From positions 62,001 through 126,000 of the forward strand of contig JAANDG010000367.1 in assembly GCA_036852015.1 (NCBI GenBank): a DNA stretch of 64,000 nucleotides. The letters run 5' to 3'. The notes below the pieces were generated by a model. The model ran no database searches. It had not been told where the DNA came from and saw nothing but the letters and a program-made list of their open reading frames with translations. The stretch comes from Pelodera strongyloides. Taxonomy: Eukaryota > Nematoda > Chromadorea > Rhabditida > Rhabditidae. Both the position numbers and the translations under genes were made by a program. This document shows, one piece after another, positions 11,279 through 22,327 of the stretch (positions are counted from its first letter, which is position 1; every line of letters starts with the position of its first letter).

Positions 11279-12253
11279 TTTGATTGCATGAACGAAAAAT
11301 TGGGGTATTGGACGAGTGGGGGTCGAACCCACGACCTCTGGATTACCGGTCCAGTATGCTAACCACTACACTACCGCCACCCACACCCAAATTTCGTTCT
11401 TGCTAGCGACTTATACGGCTCGCCTGCAACACACAGTGGGCGCATAGCACCACAACTGCCTGGGGGGTTATAAACCACAATACCAGCTAGGTGTGCATAA
11501 CCGGAAAGAATTGATTAAATGAAGGCAAGACCTCTCAAGGCTGGTCAGGCCAAAGTTTAGTTTGATTGCATGAACGAAAAAAAGGGGTATTGGACGAGTG
11601 GGGGTCGAACCCACGACCTCTGGATTACCGGTCCAGTATGCTAACCACTACACTACGCCACCCACACCCAAATTTCGTTCTTGCTAGCGACTTATACGGC
11701 TCGCCTGCAACACACAGTGGGCGCATAGCACCACAACTGCCTGGGGGGTTATAAACCACAATACCAGCTAGGTTGCATAACCGGAAAGAATTGATTAAAT
11801 GAAGGCAAGACCTCTCAAGGCTGGTCAGGCCAAAGTTTAGTTTGATTGCATGAACGAAAAATGGGGTATTGGACGAGTGGGGGTCGAACCCACGACCTCT
11901 GGATTACCGGTCCAGTATGCTAACCACTACACTACCGCCACCCACAACCCAAATTTCGTTCTTGCTAGCGACTTATACGGCTCGCCTGCAACACAACAGT
12001 GGGCGCATAGCAACACAACTGCCTGGGGGGTTATAAACCACAATCCAGCTAGGTGTGCATAACCGGAAAGAATGATTATTAAATGAAGGCAAGACCTCAA
12101 GGCTGGTCAGGCCAAGTTTAGTTTGATTGCATGAACGAAAAATTGGGGTATTGGACGAGTGGGGTCGACCCACGACCTCTGGATTACCGGTCCAGTATGC
12201 TAACCACTACACTACCGCCACCCACACCCAAATTTCGTTCTTGCTAGCGACTT
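11279..12253 (-). repeat. Tandem ~280-bp repeat with an embedded tRNA-like sequence, minus orientation (3.5 copies)
   Basis: Unit starts (TTTGATTGCATGAACGAAAA) fall at about 11279, 11561, 11841 and 12121, a period of 279-282 bp. Read on the minus strand, each unit holds a pol III-type module at about 11305-11384, 11587-11664, 11867-11944 and 12148-12225: an A-box-like TAGTGTAGTGG, an anticodon-like arm CTGGA-CCGGTAA-TCCAG, and a B box GGTTCGACCCC with a good T stem (GTGGG/CCCAC). The loop has C where tRNAs have U33, and the acceptor stem pairs poorly, so these look like tRNA-derived repeats (SINE-like) and not working tRNA genes. The rest of the unit (CAGCTAGGTGTGCATAACC, AAGGCAAGACCTCTCAAGG) is unrelated to tRNA. 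Confidence 0.75.
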
Positions 12254-12936
12254 ATACCGGTAATCCAGAGGTCGTGGGTTCGACCCCCACTCGTCCAATA
12301 CCCCAATTTTTCGTTCATGCAATCAAACTAAACTTTGGCCTGACCAGCCTTGAGAGGTCTTGCCTTCATTTAATCAATTCTTTCCGGTTATGCACACCTA
12401 GCTGGTATTGTGGTTTATAACCCCCCAGGCAGTTGTGGTGCTATGCGCCCACTGTGTGTTGCAGGCGAGCCGTATAAGTCGCTAGCAAGAACGAAATTTG
12501 GGTGTGGGTGGCGGTAGTAGTGGTTAGCATACTGGACCGGTAATCCAGAGGTCGTGGGTTCGACCCCCACTCGTCCAATACCCCAATTTTTGTTCATGCA
12601 ATCAAACTAAACTTTGGCCTGACCAGCCTTGAGAGGTCTTCCTTCATTTAATCAATTTCTTCCGGTTATGCACACCTAGCTGGTATTGTGTTTATAACCC
12701 CCCAGGCAGTTGTGGTGCTATGCGCCCACTGTGTGTTGCAGGCGAGCCGTATAAGTCGCTAGCAAGAACGAAATTTGGGTGTGGGTGGCGGTAGTGTAGT
12801 GGTTAGCATACTGGACCGGTAATCCAGAGGTCGTGGGTTCGACCCCCACTCGTCCAATACCCCAATTTTTCGTTCATGCAATCAAACTAAACTTTGGCCT
12901 GACCAGCCTTGAGAGGTCTTGCCTTCATTTAATCAC
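12254..12936 (+). repeat. Same ~280-bp tRNA-like repeat, inverted (about 2.4 copies)
   Basis: At 12253/12254 the array flips: the minus-strand copy breaks inside the unit (CGACTTATACC) and continues into GGTAATCCAGAGGTCG read in the opposite direction. Plus-strand tRNA-like modules follow at about 12256-12295 (partial), 12506-12578 and 12785-12857. The last unit breaks off at 12931 directly into a unit of the 176-bp family. Together with 11279-12253 this makes a large head-to-head palindrome of about 1.6 kb that could extrude a cruciform or give long double-stranded RNA. Confidence 0.75.
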
Positions 12937-15900
12937 ATATATTTGGAGCATTTTCGGTTAATAAACCATAGGTTGAAAGTTTCTGTTTCTTCTGAATCTT
13001 CGCCGACCAATTTACATACTTAGGTTGGCCACCGAGTGACCATTACTGAAATTAGTTATATTGAAAACCAGAAGGCTAACGCCGCCTGCGGCGACTACAC
13101 AGGTGCCCTACGAATAATTGACATATAAATGACATAAATAAATGACAGATGACATGCTACAGTACATTTTGGATCGGTTGAGTCCGTTTATGAATGTATA
13201 ATCGCTGGGATAAATTATTGAACCGTGAATCACTTAGAATTTGGAATGTGACAATGTCGAGGGACAATGAAAAAACAATAGCACATTATAACTACGAAAA
13301 AAATGACTCTTGGAAAACTGAGGCCGCCTGTAAAATTACTATAAAATACCCAATGCCTTTACGAAATACTACCCCTTTAAAGATCGTGAAGTGACAAAGT
13401 ACTTACATATAATTCCCAACCTATCTATGTTCCTTTTTGGCGAAACGCTCATCCACCTTCATAATTCATAGCGAAGCGCCCAAATTTACGCTGAGTGGGA
13501 GCGTTTCACTAGTTTTTCGCCCATGCACTCTCTCCATGCATGACAATTGACTTCCTTTCGAGGCGGACTCGTCAGTAATAATTGTTTAGCTGAGCGGTTC
13601 GAAAATTGCTTTCATTGAGCGATTCGCCAAAAAAGGACTGATTTTGTATACGCCATACGCGTCATTACAATCTATCTAAACACCTCCAACGAGAACTGTT
13701 GAGTTGGGCCGCATCGTTTTGTGGTTGTTTCCCGAAAAAAGTTGGTACGTGCGGAACACATTTTTCAGCGGATTGGCCAAATAGGTGCGAGAAACTCAAA
13801 CGCAGTGTGTTCGATCGAACATCCACTATTCCTTGGCACTTTGCAATTGGTGGTGGAATCTGAGTAAGCTGACGATGCAAAATCAAAGAGTGTTTGGGCG
13901 CGCATCTTGCGTCCAATAAACAACTATTTTGTTCTCACAATGAGTGTTACCGTAGTAAGCAAAAAGTTAGCACAGGGAAAAATCCTCTTTCGTCCGATTA
14001 GTATATTAGTAGGACTTATTTGAACACCGGTAGCTGGGAATCTATGGTAGTAGGAAGCCTAAGATACAATGTTTCTCTTCTAGAATGTGTTTTCTTATTG
14101 GTCGCTACAATTCTGACATGGAACAGAATTTTTTTGTTATGTTTTGTCGTTGAGTTTTTACGAAAAAACGAGGCCGTGGCTTTGAGCCTTCAGATTATTG
14201 TTTCTCAAAAAGGGGAATATCTTATTACCAGACAGCTACGCCTCCGAGGCGTCTTTCGATATTTATGAAACGTTTGTAGGCGAAAATTTGTACGAATGAA
14301 GACACACATTTTTTACATGTGAATATTCTAATTTGAGCTGCGGCACTCTTTTATACTCTGGTCTCCAGCCGCGCAGCGCACCCCCAGCCAGCGGCGCTCG
14401 CCCCTTCTTTTTGCCCCCCTACGCGGCTGGGCGGTGCCCCCTACGCGGCTGGCCGGTGCCCCCCTACGCATTGGGTGGTGAAGCGGATATTGCGCGGCTG
14501 GGTGCGCGGTTGGATGGGGGCCCCCTGCGCGGTTGGATGGGGGCCCCCTGCGCGGTTGGATGGGGGCCCCCTGCGCGGTTGGCTGGGGGTGCGCTGCGCG
14601 GTTGAGGACCAGAGCCCCGAGGCACCGCCCCTCTGCGCGGTACGCGGCTGGCTACGCGTGCACTCCAATTTGCGCTGCTGGGTACGCGGTGCGCTGCGCA
14701 CCCAGGAACGTAGAACCCGAACCGGAACAATTTATTCGAATTATTCTTCCGCAACGTAAGTGCAAGCACTTAGCACACGCTACAGTCCTACAGTTACTCT
14801 TTTATATAATAAGAAGATTATATAAATGAGACGAGTTTGAAGCAGGGTGATTTTTTTGTGATAACGACCACAACGAATTTTTCTACATTTCAGACATTTG
14901 GCATAAGATAAGTGGGCAACTGTTCGCATATTTCCAAACTAAACGCAAAAGGATCTATTAACATACACATTGGATTATGTGCTTCAGACGTTTCATATAA
15001 ATATGCGCACTTCGATGTATCGTTTGCATAGCATTCGATGCCTGGTAAGATATACAGGAGAAGAGTTTGAAGGCTTGGATGTCCGCAATGAAAATTAGAA
15101 TATCTCAAAACCGCTCTCGGTATAAAAGGAAAGTCGGTGTCAGCTTGTGGTAAAGCTATGGCTACTTTTCGAGCTCTTCAACATAAGCACATCCGAATTT
15201 TATTGCAAAAAATTTGGAAGCTTCGTTTCAAACGTTTCATATAAGAAGCAGTATGCCCTTTTTTGTACGATCGCCTGAATAGTGGCTTCAGGCGTCAGGC
15301 AGGGATAGCCGTCTGGTAGTAGATAAGCGTCACTAATTTAGCTTGACGTCAAAGTGGATATATTTCCCCTCCAAACTAAAGTCAAAAATCTAAATAACAC
15401 CATAGTTTGTAAGCTGGTCGGCCAGTTTGTAAGCTGGTAACTTTCAACGTAAAGTTTATTAATCAAAAATGCTCCAACGATATGTGGCTAGAGTGCTACG
15501 TCGTTCATGGACCGGTATCTATAGCCATATTTTCAATATAACTAATTTAGTGTAATGAACTGTACAAATTGGTCGACGAGAATTTAGAAGAACCAGAAAG
15601 TTTAACATAAAGTTTGTCAACCGAAAATGCGCTAAACATATGTGTCTAGGGGGCTACGTGGTTTCTGGGTCGGTATCGACAGCCATGTTTTCAATATAAC
15701 TAATTTTATGTAATGGTCACTCGATGGCCAACATAAACGGACTCAACCGATCCAAAATGTACTGTAGCACGTCATCTGTCATTTATTTATGTCATTTATA
15801 TGTCAATTATTCGTAGGGTATCACCTGTGTAGTCGCCGCACGCGGTGATAGCCTTCTGGTTTTCAATATAACTAATTTCAGTAATGGTCACTCGGTGGCC

Positions 15901-15992
15901 AACCTAAGTATGTAAATTGGTCGGCGAAAATTCAGAAGAACCAGAAACTTTCAACCTATGGTTTATTAACCGAAAATGCTCCAAAAATATGT
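12937..15992. mobile_element. Foldback element with ~255-bp terminal inverted repeats
   Basis: Sequence at 12937-13192 is repeated in reverse complement at about 15732-15992. Matching landmarks include CAGAAGGCTAACGCCG with GCGGTGATAGCCTTCTGG, the run of TGACATATAAATGACAT-type repeats, and ACATTTTGGATCGGTTGAG with CTCAACCGATCCAAAATGT. The outer parts of both arms are units of the 176-bp family. The roughly 2.5-kb interior holds a GC-rich minisatellite and AT-rich sequence but no recognisable transposase, so it is non-autonomous or decayed. Short open frames at 13194-13394 and 13665-13916 show no domain that I can name. Confidence 0.65.
14385..14705. repeat. GC-rich minisatellite
   Basis: An island of very high GC content in AT-rich surroundings. 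Short units recur: TACGCGGCTGG about five times, and a 23-bp unit (CTGCGCGGTTGGATGGGGGCC type) repeated three to four times at about 14526-14600. Open frames through it in several phases are products of the repeat and have no coding signature. Confidence 0.75.
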
Positions 15993-16170
15993 GGCTAGGG
16001 GGCTTCGTGGTTTGCAGACCGATTTCTATAAACAATATTTAATAAATAAATATATTTTAATATCAACTCTTAAAACTCTTAAAATAGCTAAAACATAAAA
16101 TAGTAATGAACGCATCCCATCTTGCTCCGCCCCTTTCATGTCACCCTCCGACCCACTGTGGGCGCGGCGC

Positions 16171-16222
16171 GAGGCAAATCGTGAAAACCTCGGCGTTTGC
16201 GAGGCAACTTTCTGTCAGTGGC
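16171..16222 (+). repeat. Copy of the GC hairpin repeat also found at 62312-62364
   Basis: About 50 bp, GAGGCAAATCGTGAAAACCT followed by CGGCGTTTGCGAGGCAACTT, is almost identical to 62312-62364, and both copies run on into CAGTGGCG. The pieces CCTCGGCGTTTGCGAGG form an internal short inverted repeat. Confidence 0.75.
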
Positions 16223-16230
16223 GTCGCCTT

Positions 16231-16779
16231 TGATGACCGGCCTGGTTCGAGGGGTTGTTGCGCACTGGATGATTCTAAATCGGACTTCTTTCATAATGTA
16301 GTTATAATTGCGCGTTCACAGACATAATTCAGCGAATTCGGTTGGGAAAAGTTCGAAGAATTTCGGAAAAGTTCGGTTTAAGATGGAACTTTTCTGCAAT
16401 ACTGAAAACAGGATATTCAGCTATGTATGTATGTGGTGTCTCATTTTGGCACTATCTCTTAACTTTCCTTGTGTTTCCTTCTTGAACCAAACTTTTCCCA
16501 TCTTAAATGCGCCTGCATTCTGTATCTGGCCCGTTTGAAATCGGACGGAAGGCGTTACCCGGAACGGCGTTCTATATTCGGGAAGCGTTTCTCGTTCTGC
16601 ATTTGTTATTCGCAATGTTATTTAAGACCCTTTTAACTTTTCTACTGACCGCCAGACGCGTAATAAGAATCTAGAGATATTTCATAATATATATCCCGTC
16701 AATGTTGTTAGTTATTGTCCGCTTTGCAATCATCTTCTTTCAGGCGACAAGAAACCTCAGGTAAGTATAGTTCATTTAA
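16231..16779. other. Upstream region of the PRC1-like gene
   Basis: No gene recognised. A TTCTTTCAG acceptor at about 16742 followed by GACAAGAAACCTCAG|gtaag may mark a non-coding exon or an alternative trans-splice site upstream of the start codon at 16780. The left edge adjoins the repeat copy ending near 16222. Confidence 0.4.
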
Positions 16780-19700
16780 ATGGATTCGGGAATTGGGTGC
16801 GACTCACCGGCTCCAAGCAGGAATGCGGATCGTCGCCGGCGGTATGTTTTTTTCGGTTGTGATGCGTGTTTATTTTTTCGTTTGTAGTGCGTATTTCGCT
16901 TGTGATGCGTTCGCATTGTGTTGGTCTTGTAAGTCTTTCTTTGTACTGTTATTTACCCTGTGCCTGATTTTTCTTCAGGTGCGACAATCCGACAATCTTG
17001 GTTAGTTTTCTCAAATTTTGGTTTTCTTAGGTTGACAGTTACTGATAAATGTTCGGATATTATCGCTGAGTTGAGAGGAACCGTGAGCCGCTTGCAAGGC
17101 CTTTGGGATCAAGTGGATATGCCAGAGGAACTAAGGTATGGCAATATTTTCATTTCGAAGTTTATTATAATACGTACAAATTAATTTGTTCAGTTTGTTG
17201 TGCCACTCAGAAATAATAATAACCATTTGCCTTCGCAAATGACCACGGAACGCGCTAACACACCGCGAAAACCACCCGTTTCTTAGGGCGCATTCGAGAT
17301 GGGCAACTACCGGGAAAAAAAGTATTTCGAGATGGACACCGAAGAAAAATAATACATGAAAGTAATTGCGGAAAATTGCGATGTACCGTAGCTGAAACTA
17401 AAATCAATCGATTCTTTTATGCATGCCAGTCTGCCAGTTGCATTTTTTCCGTTGGTCCATTTCGAAACATAACTTTTCTTTTCCGGAAAATGCCCATCTG
17501 GAATGCGCCCTGATGAAACTTACCCGTATGTGTATTTCTTCCAGTTGTGTGTTAGAGGGGGGTTTTCTTGAATAATCTATGTATTTAGGGTATCACGTTT
17601 GAACAGCGCGTTTGAGCTAATATCGAACCTCCAATCGGATATGGTATGTCTTACGTTCATGTTATTTTTATTATATTTTTTATAATTTAAATTTAAACAG
17701 GGAATATTTGGAGGAATTTATATACTTCGTGTGTATTTTTTTTTTACTTTAATTATATTATCAGATTGAAAGCGAATCGGACATGGTTCGCGGTGTTCAT
17801 GATAACATTGCAAAGGGACTGGAGAAGATCAATTTGTTGAGGGAAAGGCTGAAAATGGAACCGTGGACCACGGATCGAGCCAAGGATGGAAGTCTTCGAT
17901 TTGTACGTTTTTTTTGTGTAAGATAGTCTCGCCTCCGTTTGGAAATCAGAGACTGCATTCTTCTGGGCTTTGCGCAGTTTAAAGGAGCTCTGTAAGTATG
18001 TAGTATTTTCATGTAATCTGCTACCCAGGCCAAGTGCCCCATGTCTATTGATTTGTAAGGCACCTACCTTGCTCACAATGCTCATAATTTTTTTTATAGC
18101 GTAATCAGGTCGAAGATGAGGTTGAGCGTTTAAATAGGGAGTATGAAGAGAGAAGAAAGGATCAAGCAGAAGTTTTCGAGGTAAGCCAACAAACATTTAC
18201 CTCTGTCTGCATCTGCCTATAATCTGGACTGGTGATTTGGGTATGTTTATATTCATAACCAATCATTTATCTCAACTTTTCGTTTAGAAATTGTCTCGTG
18301 TCGCTTTCCGCACTGGTGTGGATATCAATGGACTAATTCCGGAATCAAAACAGGTTTTCATTTTTTTGTGAGGATGAGGGATGAGGCGATGAGTTTCATA
18401 ATTACAGACTTCATAATTATTTGATTCTGAAATGGATTTTTGTTATTTTACTGAGACATAAACCCCTTATAGCTTCTTCACCCCTCTGATCTCGGTGTTC
18501 TGGTGGCGCGTTCAAACGAACTTTGCCATGTCCTAAACGGACGAGTTTCCGAAGTACAGAAATGGCAGGAACAAGTTCGCGGATTGCTTCGCAGAATGGG
18601 TGTGTTTTTTTTTTAGTTCATTGAATTCACTGAATACATTTGCTCGCTACATGCTGCCTTTATAAATGACAAGATTTCTTCTTTTTTTTTTGTTTTATTT
18701 CCCTAGTTAACTGTTTGTTGACAGGCATTGAGTCTCTCGGAACTGAGGTAGCTGATGTTATGCTGGCGAGTGACGTCACCCACGAAGACTTTGTTTTGGC
18801 TCCAGCAATCATGGAGACATTTGAAAAGGATGTTGTTGAAGTGGTATGTTCATGATTCATATTATTGTTGTTATTAAATGGAATATATATTTCCCATATG
18901 AATGGCTGCTTGGACAATATAGTTTAAAGTGTGGCTCAGCACCGCCCTAATTGTATATATAGAGGTAGAAAAAGCCGCAATTTATTACCTTTAGGCGAAT
19001 AAGCGGTTCGAGGAATGGCTGGCCACTCTACAGTTTTCCTATGACGAGAAGATCATTGCACTACACGAATTATGGAACAAATGTTGTGTACCAAAGGAAG
19101 ACCAACACTTTGAGAGTGAATTTAATCCTGGTACGTACTCACTCGACCTCTCACTCACTCGAAACACGTCATGCAGATCCTATGACTAAAATATAACCAT
19201 TAGGCATTAGGGTATGTGTGGTGTAGGCGTTTACATTGTTAGCATTTGTTCCCAGTTTCCATGATTTAATAACGTGTTGTTTGGCAGTCAGAACATTCGA
19301 CTATTCGACAATAAAATAAAAGGAGTTGCGGAGTTCACTTTCTCTTTCAGTCCGTGAACTTATTCTATTCCATGATCAGACAGAATATTCAAGATTAAAG
19401 AAAGTGCCATGCGGACACACGGGCGATCATTGATCATTTAGATTCACTAAATAATTATGAATTTCCAGACAAGCACACACAAACGGATATCGCCGAAATG
19501 GAACGAGAACGCCAGAAGCTGGACAGTCTTTATAGTGCAAGGAAGAACGTCAGGGTTTTCTATATGGATTATTCTTTCTCTTTCGATAAGATACTTACGA
19601 ACGTTTTGTTGCTTTTTAATTGAGTCAAAATTATTAACTTGCTAAGCGACAACAATTTCAGGTATACGATAGAGTAGCTCAGTGGTCCGAGTTATGGTCC

Positions 19701-21364
19701 GAAAAGATTGGTTATGAGGATATCAGTCAGAAGGACGCATACACGAATAGAGGATGTGAACTGGAGCGAAGGCTCAAGGTGATTTAGTTGTGACTGAATT
19801 GTTTGCACACTCTTATTGGAGCTTTATTTGCTTAATTTCGAATAAATTCAAAGGGTTTCATGTTTTAAAATACTTTCCTTTGTTTAATGAACTCAAATTA
19901 TTCTTCACTTATTGATTGAACTATCGATTGAATATAAAATATTGATTGCAGAGAACCAGGGAATTGGAAAACCGTTTGTTGCCGCAAGCCGTGCGGGCCG
20001 TCCAGGAAGCATACGCAAGACATGTTCAGGTAGGTGTGGTAGCTTTTATTAAGAAACACAGTGCGATAGGTAATGAGGTAATTAATAATTATTCGTTCAC
20101 TATTGAGAACAATTGTGTTAGGCACCATGTGCGTGGTACGTGTACGTACTGAATTTACTAGAACTGGGGTTTTCTATTTGCTGTATATTTGGAGGTTGCA
20201 GGCTTGTCCTACTGATAAAATGGAGATGGGCGGAGGGATGAACCCCGTTCAATTTATAGAGTGGACTAAGAAGACCCATGAGGAGGAGAAGGCTTTGGAA
20301 AAGGTGAGTCTCATTTACTTCTGCTCCTATAAGATCCCCTTGTTTAGCTTGGTGAAAGCTCTGATTTTTTGTACACGCTGATTTATTATTCAGTTTATTT
20401 CTACTGTGTTTTCGGCCACCCCTTACAGATTGAGGCTTTCTGACTGAATAAGTAAGTGAAAGCTCATTTATTTTATTTTATCTATTTGCAGATGATGAAG
20501 AAGGGCGCGAAACATATGCCCCCACCGATGCGTACCCCGATCCGCGGCAACAGATTGACCCAGACACCGGCATCAATGTCTAGATCAGGGTATAAAATCG
20601 ATGTGTATTTCAAAAATTTCCGGAGATGGTCGCCGGCCTTCGGCCGGAGATGGTCACACTAATTTTTCGTAAAATATGTTATTTTTTCGATTCTGTAACT
20701 TTTGTAGTTAATCGAAAAAGCTGAAGGTAAAAAGAAACGTATATAGTCAAGGGAAAAGTGCATTTTTGGTACTTACACGTGAAGTAGGTATTGTAAATTG
20801 TAACTGGTTCTCGGGTACTTTATTAACACAGAAAAGGCTTCCATTATTAATAAAAAATGTGAAAAAAAGTGTAAAATCGGAGATGGTCAGGTACGATACG
20901 GAGATGGTAATGCGTCATTTTACACATTCATTTATACCCTGGTCTAGATTGAATACCAGACCACTCAGCCAGTTGGATACCACATCGCTGTCTGTGATTA
21001 GTCCGAGGTTTCCAAATTCAGTGAGTTTGTGTATTAATTATTTTTTAAATGAGCACCGCAAGGATTCTTGTGCACCGTTGGACTTTTTTTTCTTACCGAT
21101 GGCATTTGTTGTGGAGACAGGATGCCTTAGGGCAATCGCGTCAACGATCATGATTTAATAGACATATGTCCGTATGATAATAGATTAAGTTGCCGGACGG
21201 ACGCTTTATACCACTTTTTTCCATTATAGCCTGGACCTAAAACATCGTCGCCGAAATCATCGAAAAGAAGAGGGAATATGCAGCCAGGATGCCCGACTCC
21301 GCTTAAAAAGGCATTCTCGTCTGTGGCCATGTCTCCTATGAGACCGTCGAACAGAAATATTTGA
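16780..21364 (+). CDS. spd-1: PRC1/Ase1/MAP65-family spindle midzone microtubule bundler (SPD-1-like)
   Basis: Sixteen exons join in phase: 16780-16841, 17031-17135, 17589-17643, 17765-17902, 18100-18180, 18288-18353, 18473-18599, 18725-18843, 18995-19130, 19469-19554, 19662-19778, 19952-20029, 20202-20303, 20492-20589, then 20960 (or 20948)-21020 and 21230-21364. The product is about 521-525 residues. Family marks are the N-terminal coiled coil with LQGLWDQVDMPEELR, and the spectrin-like microtubule-binding part with LWNKCCVPKEDQ, QWSELWSEKIGYED, and TNRGCELERRLKRT followed by LPQAVRAVQEAY, closely matching the conserved TNRGG...KLQKMLPKLE region of PRC1. The C-terminus is Ser/Pro/basic (SPKSSKRRGN, TPLKKAF, MSPMRP), as expected for a CDK-regulated tail. 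PRC1 proteins cross-link antiparallel microtubules in the anaphase midzone and are needed for cytokinesis. The start ATG lies in a short exon encoding a basic leader. The junction near 20590 is formed by a transposon (see findings). Confidence 0.85.
17285..17511. mobile_element. MITE in an spd-1 intron
   Basis: Terminal inverted repeats of 21 bp with one mismatch: AGGGCGCATTCGAGATGGGCA at the left and its complement (TGCCCATCTGGAATGCGCCCT read on plus) at the right. The element is 227 bp and non-coding. It lies wholly in the intron between 17135 and 17589. I could not define a clear target duplication. Confidence 0.75.
20586..20941. mobile_element. hAT-like MITE that forms an spd-1 intron
   Basis: A 356-bp element beginning CAGGGTATAAA and ending TTTATACCCTG, flanked on both sides by the identical 8 bp GTCTAGAT (20578-20585 and 20942-20949). 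CAGGG termini with an 8-bp duplication fit hAT superfamily non-autonomous elements. The interior carries a CGGCC hairpin and repeats of GGAGATGGTC. The 5' splice site of the surrounding intron (GG|gtataa at 20589/20590) lies inside the left terminal repeat. Related elements with CAGGGTA ends lie at 47599-47772 and 53354-53509. Confidence 0.85.
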
Positions 21365-22327
21365 GGTTTGAATCGATCCTTATGATGTACACGTACAGAG
21401 GTTAGTTCACTTTGTGTATTGTCCATGATTATTTATTTTGTTATCTGAATGCTGTCTTGATACGTTTTCGTTATCAGAACTTTTACCCTCATCTCATTAG
21501 CGACATGTCTATATTTTTTTCTGTAAATGCATTTTTGGTAAGCATATTTTCTTAATTATTTTGGTTTGTTTGTTTGTTATCTCATTATTCTCCTATTGCA
21601 CTGTTGCACTGTTGACTGTATGTACTATATATAATTTATTGTTGTCTCACCCTGCTCACCCTTATTCATCACTCCTTCATGACCTCATTCACACTTATGT
21701 TCTCACTTAACTTTAAAAGCTCAATATACCACATTATTTATCTCACTTTCTTTTTTTGATCTCTAAGTAACTTATTCGACTTATTGTTTTGGAAGTTGGT
21801 CCTATTAGAATTGGAATATGCCTTGACGACTTACATTACCTTACATTTATTTATATAGTTCTACTTTGCTGTAATCCTGACCTGAACGTACCATTTTCGA
21901 TAGATCTTTTCTAAAAACAACTTTTTTACGCTCAACTTTACGTTTGGAGTGAATTTGATGTCTGTAAACTGTAAATAGTTCAACTTCTATGTGTCTCCGT
22001 GGGAAGTGTTTTCATGGGATTGGGGATTTGCTCACTATATTTTATTTTCTATGCTCTATTACTGTATTTATAATCCACTGTTTGGTTCTGTGTTCTGTCA
22101 TTATTGGCATGCAGTTATATATATATATATATATATTATCAATAAAGGTTCCCTGGTAATACTTTTTTCGCTCAAGTCTCATATCCGTGAAGGTTTTTAC
22201 AGATCCTATATGGTATTTGAAATTTTTCCGCATATTGTTTCGCTCTAACTAAATCTGGTTACTTTTTTGAGTGCCGTATATTTAAAATTATCTTCTGCTT
22301 CGTATATGATCATTTTACAGGCTCATA
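21365..22327. other. Intergenic between the PRC1-like and TFIIE-beta genes
   Basis: No gene recognised in this 0.96-kb AT-rich spacer. A (TA)n microsatellite lies at about 22117-22136. A TTTTACAG acceptor at 22313-22320, seven bases before the next ATG, is a likely trans-splice site for the downstream gene. Confidence 0.55.

Larger units (their letters stand above)
10537..16230. repeat. Composite repeat block with inverted outer ends
   Basis: About 5.7 kb without any convincing gene. The outer ends carry short related sequences in opposite orientation: CACAGTGGGTCGG near 10553 and CCGACCCACTGTG near 16148. Inside are a 176-bp tandem array, a tRNA-like 280-bp array in both orientations, a 3-kb foldback element with about 255-bp arms, and a GC-rich minisatellite; each is listed separately. 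Units of the 176-bp family recur inverted on the right side (15380-15730 and 15860-16020), so left and right halves are broadly mirror-like. Whether the block moved as one element or grew by nested insertion cannot be told from the sequence. Confidence 0.6.

Noticed and set aside
11305..12857. A cluster of functional tRNA genes
   Set aside because: The boxes and the anticodon and T stems are good, but U33 is missing and the acceptor stem does not pair in any copy.
11279..12936. CRISPR-like or bacterial repeat array
   Set aside because: Units are 280 bp, contain pol III boxes, have no unique spacers, and the surroundings are clearly nematode.
14333..14829. Overlapping open frames of 86-101 codons in both directions
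   Set aside because: They are translations of the GC-rich minisatellite, stop-poor because of composition.
16979..17000. A 22-bp exon in spd-1
   Set aside because: Its acceptor and donor look acceptable, but including it puts exon 17031-17135 out of frame, whereas skipping it keeps the frame.
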